Shown here: in pieces, positions 30,461 to 41,440 of the stretch
How the letters are laid out: every line of letters starts with the position of its first letter
Numbering within the stretch: the stretch's first letter is position 1
Origin: Sthenelais limicola
Lineage: Eukaryota > Annelida > Polychaeta > Phyllodocida > Sigalionidae
Reading direction: 5' to 3'
Assembly: GCA_942159475.1 (NCBI GenBank)
Contig: OW804094.1
Location: 11,498,386 to 11,562,385, forward strand
DNA length: 64,000 nt
Made by a program: the position numbers and the translations under genes
The notes under the pieces: model-generated
Told to the model about the DNA's origin: nothing
What the model saw: the letters and a program-made list of their open reading frames with translations, nothing else
Database searches by the model: none

Positions 30461-32876
30461 TTAACTAGGATTGTTGATGTTGTTTAGACGGGTACACCAA
30501 GTGGAGGCGTCCATGATATTAAGGCCCTGTGGAGCCACAGTTTTCAACCGGTGGATCCATTTCATCTCCATTTGGTTACGTAGGTCCTCCGAAAGCTCCC
30601 TAGTGGTGGAGCAGTGGATGAACTCGAGGACGTAAACCTTGACATTGTTCTCGCCGGAATGATTGGGCGAATTTAAGTGCCTTGATACACTTGTTTCACT
30701 CTCAGGAAGATCCGGTTGGGCAATTGTCCTGAAGTGTTGATATAGGCGTTTCATTAAGATCTGTTTCGTTTTGCCAACATACTGCTTTTTACAGACAGTG
30801 CATTCTAGGCAATATATCAAGTTGTCGCTTTTGCACGATATATTGTATTTCAAAACGTACGATCGTTTGGTTGTCAGTGAGCTGATCCTCCCACTTTTGT
30901 CCAATTTGTTGCAGTATCTGCAGTTGGATGTTGTGCACTCATTACTTCCCTCAATGAAACCCGATATCTTCTCGGTTGGTCCCCCATTTCCAGAGATGAT
31001 TGGACATCCTGGACATGGTGTTTTCCCTTTGTGTACTTTAGGGAGAAGGTAAAATTCGGGACATCTTGGTTCTGCGTTTTGTAGCATGTCGAAGATGTCT
31101 TCTGTGATTTCCTTTTCCTCCAAAAGTTGTTTCACAGTTCTGTTGATGAGTGCCATATTAGCAATGGTCATGTCACAGGCTTGGGCGCTGTAGAACATTT
31201 GGTCTGCTAGTTGGCATTCCCCCTCTGTTATATATTCCTCCCTGCCCCATACTACCATTGCACCCCCTTTGTCTGCTTGTTTAATGACAATAGATTTGTC
31301 ACTTGCTAGAGATTTAAGGGCCTCTTTTTGAGGTAGGGTGAGATTTTGTTTATTGGGGGCAGATGGAACCAACTTGTTCAAAGCTATTTCATTCATTTGT
31401 ATGAAGGTCTCTAACATGGGTGGGCCCTGTGGGGGTTTCCATTTAGATGGTATTTTAAACAGTTTGTTCCCATTTAAGCGTTTGGACAGTTCGGTTTGAG
31501 TGTTGATAGGGGAGTTATCCTTCGTGGGGGTCCCCTGGATAGGGGGCCTATTGTGCTATATTCAGAGGGTTTGGGGCCCGAGAGAGGCTCTCATCTTTGT
31601 TGAAAAAATGTCTAATTCTACATAAAAATGTCTAATTCTACATCATGATCTTCGCGAATTTCTGCGACGTTCGGTTCCCCTGGGGTGGGGCAGAAATTTT
31701 TACCAAGAGATAAGACAAATTTTTCATTATCTGTTACGGGGCGGTCCGTTAGATTGATTACCACATTTATGTTCGGTGTGGGGGCCGATGTTAGTTGGTG
31801 AATCAGTCTATTGCAAGCGCTTTCTAAAGAGGGTGTGAAACGAGGTGCGTTATCGTTCGGGTTGTCTCCAGTGTTGTCTGATGTGTCATTATTATTATTA
31901 CCATTGTCAGGCATACTACGGTTACTGGGCACATTGTCTAACAAACCAAGCAAGTACATAACAATATTGTTTATTTGTAAACAGTCAACAATGATGGTGG
32001 TACATTGTTGTACAGGTATAAAGACAAAGTCACAATCAAATGACAAATCACCAAGTGAAACAAACAAGTCCATGGTCTGGCCAGGGTCTATGTCCGTATT
32101 GGGCAGTCCTGGGACAGAGATAGTCACTACCTTCTGTTGTTCTGTCCTTGGTTGTTGTTGCCATACCAGGGTCTTCCCTGGTTTCTTGGGCGTGGTTCCT
32201 GGGGGGGGCCTTTGAGGCTGTGCCAACGGAAAACCCCCTTGTTGCTGCTGGAACATGGTTTGGAGGAGTCGATCATAGGAAGGTCCCTCCTTGGCTTTCT
32301 TTGCATTTGACGCGCCTGGAGGTCCATTTGGGCGACCTCTCTTGTTAGGCTGGCGATTGTTAGAATTCCAAGGTCTGGTGTTCTCCTGTCTCCCTTGTTG
32401 GGGCTGCTTGGAGTCGCCATCTTGTCTTGGTTGTTGGTTCTTTGGGGTCTCACCGGAGGTGGAAGGTTGTTGATCAGCTCCAGTATCGGTGGCGGCTCTT
32501 TGTTCATCTCTGGTACTTTTGGCTCTGGCCTTCAGAGTCCCCATGGACAGAGATTGGAAGTTTTTCCAGTCTTCTGCAGTTGGTTGCTTCAGTTCCAGAT
32601 CAGACCGCCTGTTTAGGAGCGTCTCTGTTAGCTTACACTTCTCCCTGGTCAAAATGAGAGCCATGCTCTCAATTGCCTTGGGAAAATTTTGGCTACCTTA
32701 TTTCCTGGGAGTTCACGGGCCCTAGAGACCTGGTCATATCCAACCTCCAAGAGGATGTCCGCCCTCTCATGTTGGTGGGTTGTGATTTTATGTTGGAGTT
32801 TGAAAGCTGCTTGTTTCCTCATTTCAGATATTTCCTTCACCTTCAAAAAAAATAAATAAATAATGTCCTGAAGCAA
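30461..32876 (-). pseudogene. Penelope-like element 2, internally deleted
   Basis: From upstream: a helical start (VKEISEMRKQAAFKLQHKI, 32876-32649); a long Gln/Asn/Pro-rich region (32664-31900); the PLE N-terminal RT block INLTDRPVTDNEKFVL and FCPTPGEPN; a 20-bp tandem duplication at 31618-31657 plus stops that break the frame; SKWKPPQGPPMLETF; SDKSIVIKQADKGGAMVVW; FYLLPKVHKGK. The frame then jumps from EKISGF straight to the Cys linker CTTSNCRYC and the GIY-YIG domain (NLIYCLECTVCKKQYVGKT, MKRLYQHF, MEMKWIHRLKT, PQGLN). The RT palm and thumb are gone, yet the 318-codon frame 30461-31417 is open, so the deletion is in frame. Confidence 0.85.
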
Positions 32877-33228
32877 AGTCCATTGCAGATTCTAAAGGCA
32901 TTCTAAAAACCAAAAAGAAAAGTAATTTATACTCCATGTAAGTCAATTGTAGTATCTATCAGTAATAAAATATGCCAAAATGGGAATGTGACTTACTAGT
33001 TAAATACACTTACCTTTTACTTTAGACAAAGTGGACTAGCAAAGTGGTTGGTTTTGGATCTTCACTCACAATGAACTGACCGGTAGCAAGCACACTTGCA
33101 TTGATGTGAATATTAATTAGATGTAACCTGTTTACCTCAATCCTCGATCCAGCACAAAACTACCTTATATGGAATACAACGGAAATGATTTCTAGGCCTA
33201 CTACCATATTTAGGTATTTTTGTACCTG

Positions 33229-33310
33229 GGATATGTCTCAGATACTAGGTGCCGCCACCTAGTGTCTACAACCTCCAGCCCCCGGGTGGAGATGTGCTTA
33301 ATAAACGCCG
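33229..33310 (+). repeat. LTR remnant of Ty3/gypsy type
   Basis: GATATGTCTCAGATACTAGG, a small hairpin CTCCAGCCCCCGGGTGGAG and GTGCTTAATAAACG match 40372-40430 behind the integrase fragment. AATAAA at 33300 is a likely poly(A) signal. No internal gypsy sequence adjoins, so this is a solo or partial LTR. Confidence 0.6.
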
Positions 33311-33356
33311 GGCATCTTCCATTTCTCCACCCATCCAAATACAGTTCTTCAATTGA

Positions 33357-34720
33357 ATTGATTGATATTGATATTGATATTGAAAACTTTTATTGCTAAC
33401 AAGTAGCCTTGTATGAGAGGGGGGTATTCTCCTACAGATGGGAGGTGTTCCGGCCCCTTTGCTTTAGTACATTTTGTTGCTAGTGAAGTAACAATACCAA
33501 CTCAGTCGTAGACTGTCGTTGGGTCTTCACAGAATTCCACTTTTTTGTTTTCAATTTCCATATTAGAGAAACAATGTGCCTTGGTGTGGCAGTAAGTTCT
33601 TCATCAGTTACTCAACGATAGAGCTTGACTATACAGTGTTTATACATAAGAGGTGTAACAATTTAACTTATATTATAATTGCTTGGTTCTGATCTATTAC
33701 GGTGTAACTTAGATGAAGTATTGATCTTGCCAAATATATGTAGACATGGCTCTAAATTTGAATGACTTAGGATCTAGGGTTCGGTGGGCCACCGTAGGCA
33801 GTCTGTTCCAGGATGTTGAAATTCTGTTATAAACTGATTTTCTTATCTGCTCATTTTTAGGGGTAATTTGGACTAATAATTTTCGTCCAGTTTCAAAATT
33901 TCTTATGTTAATTGAGCGTAGGTCAATGTTTGCCGGGTTTTGCACGCTGCGGTGGCCTGCCTGTAAAAGATGCAATCGCCTTCGAAACTTTAGGGGCAGG
34001 AGTCTCTTGCTAATGTGTAAGTCGTCGACATTTGCTCTCGGAGGAAGTCTGTAGATTGACTTTAAGATCCGATTTTGGAGTTTGTGCACTTCAGTTGTAC
34101 TATGGGACTCAAGTAGAATGTCAGCTTGGTCAAGAACGGGAAGCACCATTACTTTGTATATTAAAAGTAGGACATGTTGTGGTATCTTGTCCTTTAACTT
34201 AGAGAACTGCCAACTTTTATAACTTAGAAGTTTTGTGGACTTTGTAACTTGCTCTTTAAATTTTAAGGTACTATCGAGTTCCGTTCCCAAGTATTTATAA
34301 CTGTACACATCCTCCAGGTTTGCTCCATTTAGAGATATCATATAGTTTAGGTTAGAAGCTTGGTTTTGGGCTACCCAGCTTGACCTGAGAGAGGGACTGG
34401 GGAAAATCGTCTGGATTTTCGATTTGTTTAAATTTGTTTAAATTCAGTGAGATTCGGTTCAACTCACACCAGGTGCCTAGGTTGTTCAGATCTTCTTGTA
34501 GGTTTTTAGTTGTGTTTAATAGGTCTTTTCCAGAAGTATAAATAATAGTATCATCTGCAAACATTTGAACTGAAGAATTTTTAATGATAAGTCGAAGGTC
34601 GTTAATATATAAGTTAAAGAGTACTGGTCCAAGTGTTGTTCCTTGTCCACAGTTTACTATTTTGGGTGTGGATAATATGTTGTTGACATAGTAATTTGGT
34701 TTTTACCCATTAAGACGTAA
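33357..34720 (-). pseudogene. LINE D: reverse transcriptase, C-terminal half
   Basis: 34564-34720 encodes VNCGQGTTLGPVLFNLYIND and then MFADDTIIYTSGKDLLNTTK with the active-site FADD. After a frame break, 34341-33709 encodes YKYLGTELDSTLKFKEQVTK, IYKVMVLPVLDQADIL, LQNRILKSIYRLPPRANVDD and a STSWNRLP end. The 3' end is marked by (ATATCA)n at 33357-33382. No RNase H. Endonuclease and RT fingers are missing. The upstream ORFs to 37134 probably belong to the same element. Confidence 0.75.
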
Positions 34721-34974
34721 CATATGAATGGTCACAAGCCTCCATGTAGACGTTGGTAGAATATACCAAGTAGCGGTGGTTATAATTCTAATGTCGAGTA
34801 CAATAGGAATATTAACTTCGGCTTCGTGATTTCAAAGTCAGCGATAATCAATGCCAGCAACAAATCAATGAATTGACTTATAACATGGAACATGGAACAA
34901 AAATAAGGGGTTGCTTCGTAGCAACATTACCCAACAAAACTGTTGATAGTTGTAAGAAAATTGCACTTATCACT
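34721..34974. other. Gap between SGNH-like ORF and RT of LINE D
   Basis: No protein signature. This is where the endonuclease and RT N-terminus of an intact LINE would be expected, so a deletion is likely. Confidence 0.4.
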
Positions 34975-35631
34975 TTATTGTAGGTGCAACCGCTGGATGG
35001 TTTTGGCTAGGCTTTTTGCCCAGAAAGTGAGTCCCTTTTCCTCCAGGTGGCAACCGTCGACGAAAAGCTTCATGTAGCTAAAAAGCTTACATTTTCTTGC
35101 GTTGTGGTGAATGAAGTTGTGAAGGTTGGGAGTCGGGAGAGAGTTGGACTCATTTTTCCTGGCTACCAGCTGGTTGATCTTGATTATGGTTTGATTAAGC
35201 TGCTGCTGGCGAGGATCTTCATAGCTGATGGTTTTGGTGTTGTACCAGCCTAGGTGCATTCCTGTGACTGTACTAAAACAGACTGGGGCGGTGAATGGGT
35301 ATAGGGTAGATACAGTATAGTCTTCGATGTAGTCAAGCGCATGTTGGTAAGCTTCAGTGGCTTGAGAAACGGAGTTGTGAGCTACATGGACTTCCTTGGT
35401 CTCGGGGTTTTTTCTTGTCACTGAACATAAACCGGATAGATAGATGATTGCTATTGGCTTCTCCCGGAATATAGTGTCTGTGGCGAAGTGCGCCGATAAC
35501 TTTAGTGAAGCTCCAGAATACGCTAGGACTCGCACCCTAACATAAAGGTGGTGCGGCAGGAACTCTCTGAGATATGGGGCAAGGCCCCTCACTCGACTAT
35601 CGCCAATGACCAAAATAGGGCGGGGCGTCAT
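34975..35631 (-). CDS. SGNH/GDSL hydrolase-like ORF within LINE D
   Basis: 218 open codons. The N-terminus ILVIGDSRVRGLAPYLREFL holds the GDS block with the nucleophile Ser. IAIIYLSGLCSVT takes the place of the central G/N block. The end FVDGCHLEEKGLTFWAKSLA holds the D-x-x-H pair. SGNH domains act on esters; esterase domains are known in ORF1 of CR1-type LINEs, where their role is unsettled. It stands between the ORF1-like gene and the RT, on the same strand. Catalysis is not assured because the Asn of block III is not clear. Confidence 0.6.
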   Translation of the reverse strand: MTPRPILVIGDSRVRGLAPYLREFLPHHLYVRVRVLAYSGASLKLSAHFATDTIFREKPIAIIYLSGLCSVTRKNPETKEVHVAHNSVSQATEAYQHALDYIEDYTVSTLYPFTAPVCFSTVTGMHLGWYNTKTISYEDPRQQQLNQTIIKINQLVARKNESNSLPTPNLHNFIHHNARKCKLFSYMKLFVDGCHLEEKGLTFWAKSLAKTIQRLHLQ

Positions 35632-35739
35632 GATTGGCAGGCAGTTCTATAAAATAATAAAACAAGATGTAATGTAGTGGTTAAATAATATAGGTTTTAG
35701 GGAGGTTGTGACCATATGTCAGGTTTAGTTCGTCGATCT

Positions 35740-37134
35740 TATGAGTTGAAGTGGGCTTTCAGGCCTTTTAGGATAGTACCAAACCGGTTCTCTCCACGAG
35801 TGGAGGTTGCCTGGTGGAAGTCAGTGTCAAATAACCGATAGCCTGTTCCCCAAACCCTGTCCAAAGTCATTTCGTAGAAATGTTCGTGTTTGTTATCGGT
35901 CAGTTTCTTCCTAATGTCTAGGTGCTCTATGTAAAGGTGATCTTTATGTCCGCCGCCTTCTTTTTTATCTCGTAGGGATTGTCTACGGCGTGGATTTCTA
36001 AGGAGAGTTGAAATCTACCAAAAATCTCTTTGGTAGAAGTTTGATAGAAAACAGTGTTCTCCTTGAAAGCCTACTCCTTTCGCCTCGTCAAATACCTGCA
36101 TTTTAAAGTCCTCGGATCTAACTCCGCTTGGGAGAAGGTCATGGTCGGAGGTTGTATACTGTTTACCTTTGTAAAGCATGTAAGTTTGACACACGATCGG
36201 AGTGTTAGCTTTGTCGATCGCTGCTAGTTTCCTGGCACATTTCTTAATCAGAGTATTCTTCTTTTGAACTGAATCAGGAAGATCCTTGTTGATCCATAAT
36301 TGAGGATTTTGACAGTGAGCTTTGATTTCTTTAGCCGACCTTAAGACTGCGTCTTTCAGTTTCAAGGTCTGAAACAAGATAAGGATTGGGCGGGTGGTTT
36401 TTTTGTGGTATTTACCTAATCTATACGCAGCGTCTACGTCGTCCATAACAAACTCGTCTATTATTGGGCTTATTAACGCTGTTAATTTCTCAGGAAGATT
36501 TTCATTTGTTTCTTTCATGATCCCATCAATTATTAGGTTTAGCCTTCTCGTTTTGACATCTAACAGTTCTGATTTCTCCTGTTCAGTTTTCAATTGGGCA
36601 CGAAGTTTTAGATTATTTTTATTTGCTTGGGCCAGCTGATTTGCGAAACCTGTCTGCTTAGTTTTAATTTCGTCGAGCTGTTGCTGGAGATTGGGCGGAA
36701 CCTGAGCTTGAATAACAGGGGCCGGATGGGCTTTGGGGGGGGGGGGGGGGGGGGGTGTCCGTGGCCTCCTCTATCTTCCTCCTGAACTCTCTCAGGTGTT
36801 GGTCTATTTCTGACTCAATGGTGGTTAATTTCTCTGATGCATTTGTAATGGTCGGTTGGATTTTGTCGTTGACAATATCTATTAAATTATCATCAGAGAC
36901 TTTGGTTTCTACCTCTACGAGTCTTTTGTTGAATTTGGTTAATTCCTCGTCATAATGAAGTTTGTGTACATTGAGATCAGTGGATAATTGCTTAATATCC
37001 CTTGATAAAGTTTCAGTCTTGGAAGTCAGAGTTTCTGTAAGTGAGGTCAGAGTCGCAGTGTTATGGGACTTCAATTCGCTCAGCATATTAGCTAGCATGT
37101 ATTGCAGCTGGGATTGATTTAGGGGAGTCGTCAT
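35740..37134 (-). pseudogene. LINE D ORF1-like protein: coiled coil, RRM-like region, NADAR-like C-terminus
   Basis: Starts at ATG 37134. Residues 1-125 are heptad-like (LTSKTETLSRDIKQLSTDLN). A run of 18 C (36739-36756) coding for prolines shifts the frame. Then come LLDVKTRRLNLIIDGI, DEFVMDDVDAAYRLGKYHKK, RPILILFQTLKLKDAVLRSA and LWINKDLP, as in L1 ORF1 RRM and C-terminal domains. From about 36085 GVGFQGEHCFLSNFYQRDFW is the start of a NADAR domain. A TAG at 36012-36014 and frame changes follow, but EIHAVDNPYEIKKKAADIK (about 35945-36000) and TLDRVWGTGYRLF with GENRFGTILKGLK (35745-35870) match its later blocks. The middle of the domain, with the active-site Glu, is deleted. Confidence 0.7.
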
Positions 37135-37148
37135 GTCTATCTGTGGGA

Positions 37149-39735
37149 TTACTGGTAGGTCAGCCCCGGTGGTTGGAAAATTAAACCCAGGTCTTCATCA
37201 GTTTCTTCAATTATCTCTTCTATCTTTCTTTTAGACATAGGAATTGATTGATAAATCATATTGACCTGGGCATATACATCTAGATCTTCTATTACTCCAC
37301 CTAATTGGCTTGTTACATTCTCACCCGTATTGGATCTTGATAATGCATCTGCTACATATAAATACTTCCCTGCCAGCCACTGAACTGTGTACTTGTATCG
37401 TTGTAATTTAATCATCATCCGCTGAAGGCGTGGATCATTTAGTGGTTTGCCTGCCAGCAGTATTAATGATTTATGATCAGTTTCTAACACAATCTGGCGT
37501 CCATATACATAGTGATGGAAACGGTTGCATGCAAAAATTAAAGATGAACATTCTTTCTCTATTGGGGCATAGCGTGTTTCTGCCCCAGTCATGCTACGGG
37601 AAGCGTACGCCACAGGTTGCCAATCTCCATCTTTTCTCTGGAGCAGTACAGCCCCAAGACCATTTTTACTGGTATCACTTTGAATCTTGGTCTCATTCTC
37701 TGGGTCAAAATAAGCCAACACAGGTTTCGATGACAATGCCTTCTTGATCTCTACCCATTCTGGTCCTGGGTAAGACTTTAAAGGGCCTTTCTGTCTCTTT
37801 TCTCTCTGTCTCTCTCTCCCTTCTTCTCTATCTCTATTTCCTGGGTATGATCATAAACTGCCTGCCTCTCAGCTCTCCCGCCCTTGATATAACACTTCAA
37901 AGTGTTGATAAGGGCGTAAAGCCACCAATCTCTCACTCCCATTCTGCTTCATGCTCTGGACCCCATTGACATACACATTTAGTTGATAACAATTTTCTAA
38001 TGTTTTCGCATTTACTTGCTAGTTGGGGAATGAAACGCCCTACATAATTTATCATGCCTAATACTCTCTGAACCTCTTCTCTAGTGGAAGGGGTTTTAAA
38101 ATCACTTATGGCCTGTACTTTCTCATTCGATGGCTGTATCCCATCTTTACTTAATCTCTCGCCTAGAAATTCTATGCTGTTTTTTTTCAACTCACACTTT
38201 TTCCAGTTCATTTCAAGTCCATTTTCCTCTATCTTTGCTTTGACTAGCTCCAGGCGTTGATCATGTTCTTGTGCTGTTCTTCCCCACACTAATATATCGT
38301 CAATGTAGACTACACCCTTGTATCTCACTGAAGATTCCTTCCATCGTGGCGTGGAAGACTTCTGGTGCGCTGGCCAATCCGTATGGCATCCTGTTAAAAC
38401 GGTAAACAAAGGACGTGTTGAAGATGGTTAAATCCCTGGAGGACTCAGCGAGTGGCATCTGCCAGAACGCTGACGACAGGTCTAGTTTGGAAAAATAAAG
38501 GGAGCCATTTAATTGCGAGAATATGTCTTCTTTAGTAGGCAATTGGTGATGCTGTCTTAACACTACTTTGTTCAAGTCATTAGGGTCGAGGCATACTCTT
38601 ATTTCTCCCGATGGTTTCTTTACACATACTATTTCGCTAACCCACTGTGTGGGCTCTGTCTGCCTCTCTTTTACCCCTAGATCTGTCATCCTAGCCAGCT
38701 CTACCTTCAACGGCTCCTGCATAGCTAGCTGGACTCGTACCCTCTTTAATTTTAATCTGATACTCAACAGGTAACTTTGAAAGTTTGTTACTCACTCTCT
38801 CCTTGTTTTTGTTCTTGTCTTGCACGACTCTTACTCTTTTCACGAGGCCTAGTCGCTCACTGTCATCCCCGCCGAGTAGTGTCAGCCCTTTCTCTGCCAC
38901 AACGAACAAACGAACAGGACCATGTAGCTCTGGCCCAGCACGTTGATCCTCACTGTGCAGGCCCCTATCACTGCAATCTGTTGGTTGTTATAGTCTGTCA
39001 GTTTCACGTTAACTGCCCTGATCTTTGGTCTAGGTTGCATTGCCTGATAATCCTGGTGACTTAGTATATTGACTCCTGCTCCCGTGTCAAGTTTGAAAGG
39101 AATGGTGATATTAGCCACAGTTAACCACTCCATCCAGTAGCTGCCTCGTGTGAGCTTTACTTCACTCACTTTAATCATGTTCACGAAGAACCCTTGGCAG
39201 CATCCTCAATGTCCTGACTGTCACTTTGATCCTCTCTTACATAGTTCACCTTCTGAAAGCATAGTTCCGTGTAATGCCCCCTTTTACCGCATTTTTTGCA
39301 CGTTACTTTGAAAGCTGGGCAGTTTTTCCACGCATGTCTTGTGCTGCAGCGTTTACAATCGTACTTCTTCTGGGCTTGGCCCTTTCGGCTCTCCTGCCGT
39401 GCCTCAGGCGCATGCGGTGTGGCTTCACCACGCGCTCCCGCTTGCGCCTTCACTGCCCCATCACCTCGTTTTCCACTGGCATTATTTTCCTCATCTGTAT
39501 TCCTGCAGTTTCTGTTGCCCTGCAGATCTCAATCGACCTCTCCAGTGTTAACGCAGGGTCCCTAAGCAATTTCTCAGTCGTTTTTCTGTCCCGTATCCCC
39601 ATCGCTATGCGGTCCCTTAGGATGGAGTCTGCGAGCTCCCCGTAGCCACATGTGGCTATCTTGATCCTGAGGTCCATTAGGAATCTATCAAAGCGCTCAC
39701 CTTCCTCCTGTGCTCTGGAGTGAGTGAAGAAGTAG
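37149..39735 (-). pseudogene. Ty3/gypsy retrotransposon, gag to RNase H, no integrase
   Basis: In order: capsid end (EEGERFDRFLMDLRIKIATC), two zinc knuckles (CKRCSTRHAWKNC, CKKCGKRGHYTELC, 39250-39370), protease with DTGAGVN (about 39085), RT with KLDLSSAFWQMPLAESSRDL and, after a frame break near 38310, YIDDILVWGR, then RNase H with DTSKNGLGAVLLQRKDGDWQ, TDHKSL and VADALSRS. A short retroposon at 37761-37937 splits RT from RNase H. The element ends at 37149, where LINE D begins; integrase and LTR are absent on this side. Confidence 0.85.
37761..37937 (+). mobile_element. Short retroposon family A, copy 5
   Basis: Flanked by CCCATTC (37754-37760 and 37938-37944; both followed by TG). Inserted in the Ty3/gypsy pol gene in antisense orientation to it. 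Confidence 0.85.
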
Positions 39736-40258
39736 CACCAAGGTCATACGAAGTAGAGTGTAACAACGGAAGGAAATATAGGAGAAATCGAAGGGATCTT
39801 CTAAAAGTATCAGATAAAGTAAATGGGAAGAATGAAGCCTGGGAAATACCAGCAAGTCAGGCAATAATGCCCAGGTACTCCATGGTCCTGGGTAAGACCT
39901 TAAAGTGCCTGGTCCTGGGTAAGACCTTAAAGGGCCTTTCTGTCTCTTCTCTGTCTCTCTCTCCCTTCTTCTCTCTATCTCTATTTCCTGGGTATGATCA
40001 TAAACTGCCTCCCTCTCAGCTCTCCCGCCCTTGATATAACACTTCAAAGTGTTGATAAGGGCGTAAAGCAACCGATCTCACTCACTCAACCCAGGTACTC
40101 CAATGATCAGTGTGAGCTCAACACACGTCCAGTAGGACCAGTAGATAAAGCAACAGAAGAAATTGTAGAAAGTAAACCTAAGGAGACTCAGGTATGGGAT
40201 AGGAGAGTCTCAACCAGGACCATGTATAAACCGCATAGATTAATTGAAGAAGTTTAAT
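39736..40258 (+). pseudogene. Ty3/gypsy integrase C-terminal fragment
   Basis: Encodes PRSYEVECNNGRKYRRNRRD followed by LLKV, the end of many Ty3/gypsy integrases. A short retroposon interrupts it at 39893-40089, and it resumes with CELNTRPVGPVDKATEE and TRTMYKPHRLIEEV up to a stop at 40257. It is in opposite orientation to the gag-pol piece it abuts. Confidence 0.65.
39893..40089 (+). mobile_element. Short retroposon family A, copy 6, with duplicated 5' end
   Basis: Flanked by the 13-bp duplication CCCAGGTACTCCA (39880-39892 and 40090-40102). The first 26 bases (GGTCCTGGGTAAGACC...) occur twice in tandem at the 5' end. Confidence 0.9.
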
Positions 40259-40368
40259 ATTTCAATTATAGAACTACCAAGTTCGCTTCTTGTCAACTTG
40301 TTATTGTATCATCTTATCTATTCTTATATTCTTGTATTCTTATGTTCCTATGAATGTATATGGAAGTA

Positions 40369-40490
40369 AGGAGATGTCTCAGATACTAGGTACCTCCAGC
40401 CCCCTGGTGGAGATGTGCTTAATAAACAGTTGCTACTTAAGATCTTGTTGGAGTCAGTTCATCTTATCATCACAGGATATATGTTTCCCG
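40369..40490 (+). repeat. Ty3/gypsy 3' LTR
   Basis: Shares ATGTCTCAGATACTAGGT, the CTCCAGCCCCCTGGTGGAG hairpin and GTGCTTAATAAAC with 33229-33310. AATAAA at 40421 is a likely poly(A) signal. Lies 110 bp after the integrase stop. The exact LTR ends are uncertain. Confidence 0.6.
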
Positions 40491-41251
40491 CCGTGCATAC
40501 TAATGAGGGTAGTGGGCATAAAGGATGTCAAATTTTAGTCATTCTGATGATCAAACTTGGTTTGAGAAGAGTGATGGATCAGGCTGGTAAGAAAAGTAGG
40601 GTGTCGAAAGATGCAATATCTGAACGATCGTCTTTATGCAAAAGAAAGATGGGATGGACAGATTGAGTATGGATTTTGGGAATTTGATTAATCCATATAA
40701 TTTCTTTACCGTTGTGTGCCTGACCCAAAGGTTATTTTTTACTTGGCTCATGTCGGTAAACCTCATCATAGATGAAATTAAATGTTCATCTTAAGTAAAA
40801 ACAAATGGCCAGGAATCGGTGTGTGCATTGGATATGAAGTTGGAGCTTTCTTCCAAGAAAAAAGACCAAATTGCTTGGAAATATAGTCATCAACATGAAC
40901 GATCAATAAGACAGAAGTCTTTTTGAAGGTGGTAAATTTCCAATTCAAGACATACTCTGTTTTATTAGAGGATTTGCAATGGGTTATTCCAATATTGCGT
41001 TAGCACAAGAAACTGGAATGGATGTTCAGTCCACTGTAATTAATTGGGCCAATTACATTAGAGATATGACCAAGCAATATATCTATGAAGTGTGCTACCC
41101 AATGAAATTTTCGGGTATTGTCGAAATTGATGAATCATTGTTTGGTAGAAGAGTCAAGCATCATAGAGGAAACCCCACAGGAACAAAAGTGAGTACATTT
41201 TAATTTATTCTTTGTATTGTTCGATAGTAAATTACATTGCTATGTGCTGAA

Positions 41252-41301
41252 TGTCTCAGGTTGCTCTCTCTATATATGTATAGGGATGTGACCCTGAGAC
41301 A
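41252..41301. repeat. Small palindrome family, member 2
   Basis: TGTCTCAGG ... TATATAGGGA-type centre ... CCTGAGACA, in the first intron of the Merlin-derived gene. Confidence 0.6.
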
Positions 41302-41344
41302 GGTGGTGGTAATGTTGTTAATCAGATGTTAATTTTTAGCTAGA

Positions 41345-41440
41345 GTTCCATGGCGCTCTCCCTTTATAGGGTTGATGGCTTGAGACGGGGTGTTTATATC
41401 GTATGGGCTATCTGAGTACATTTGTACCTAGAATGTAAAT
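41345..41440. repeat. Small palindrome family, member 3
   Basis: GCTCTCCCTTTATAGGG ... GGCTTGAGACGGGGTGTT, followed by GAGTACATTTGTACCTAG, which also follows member 5. The left arm is degraded. Confidence 0.55.

Noticed and set aside
31811..32725. Several plus-strand frames opposite the PLE 2 ORF
   Set aside because: Shadows of the Gln/Pro-rich coding region; composition follows the minus strand.
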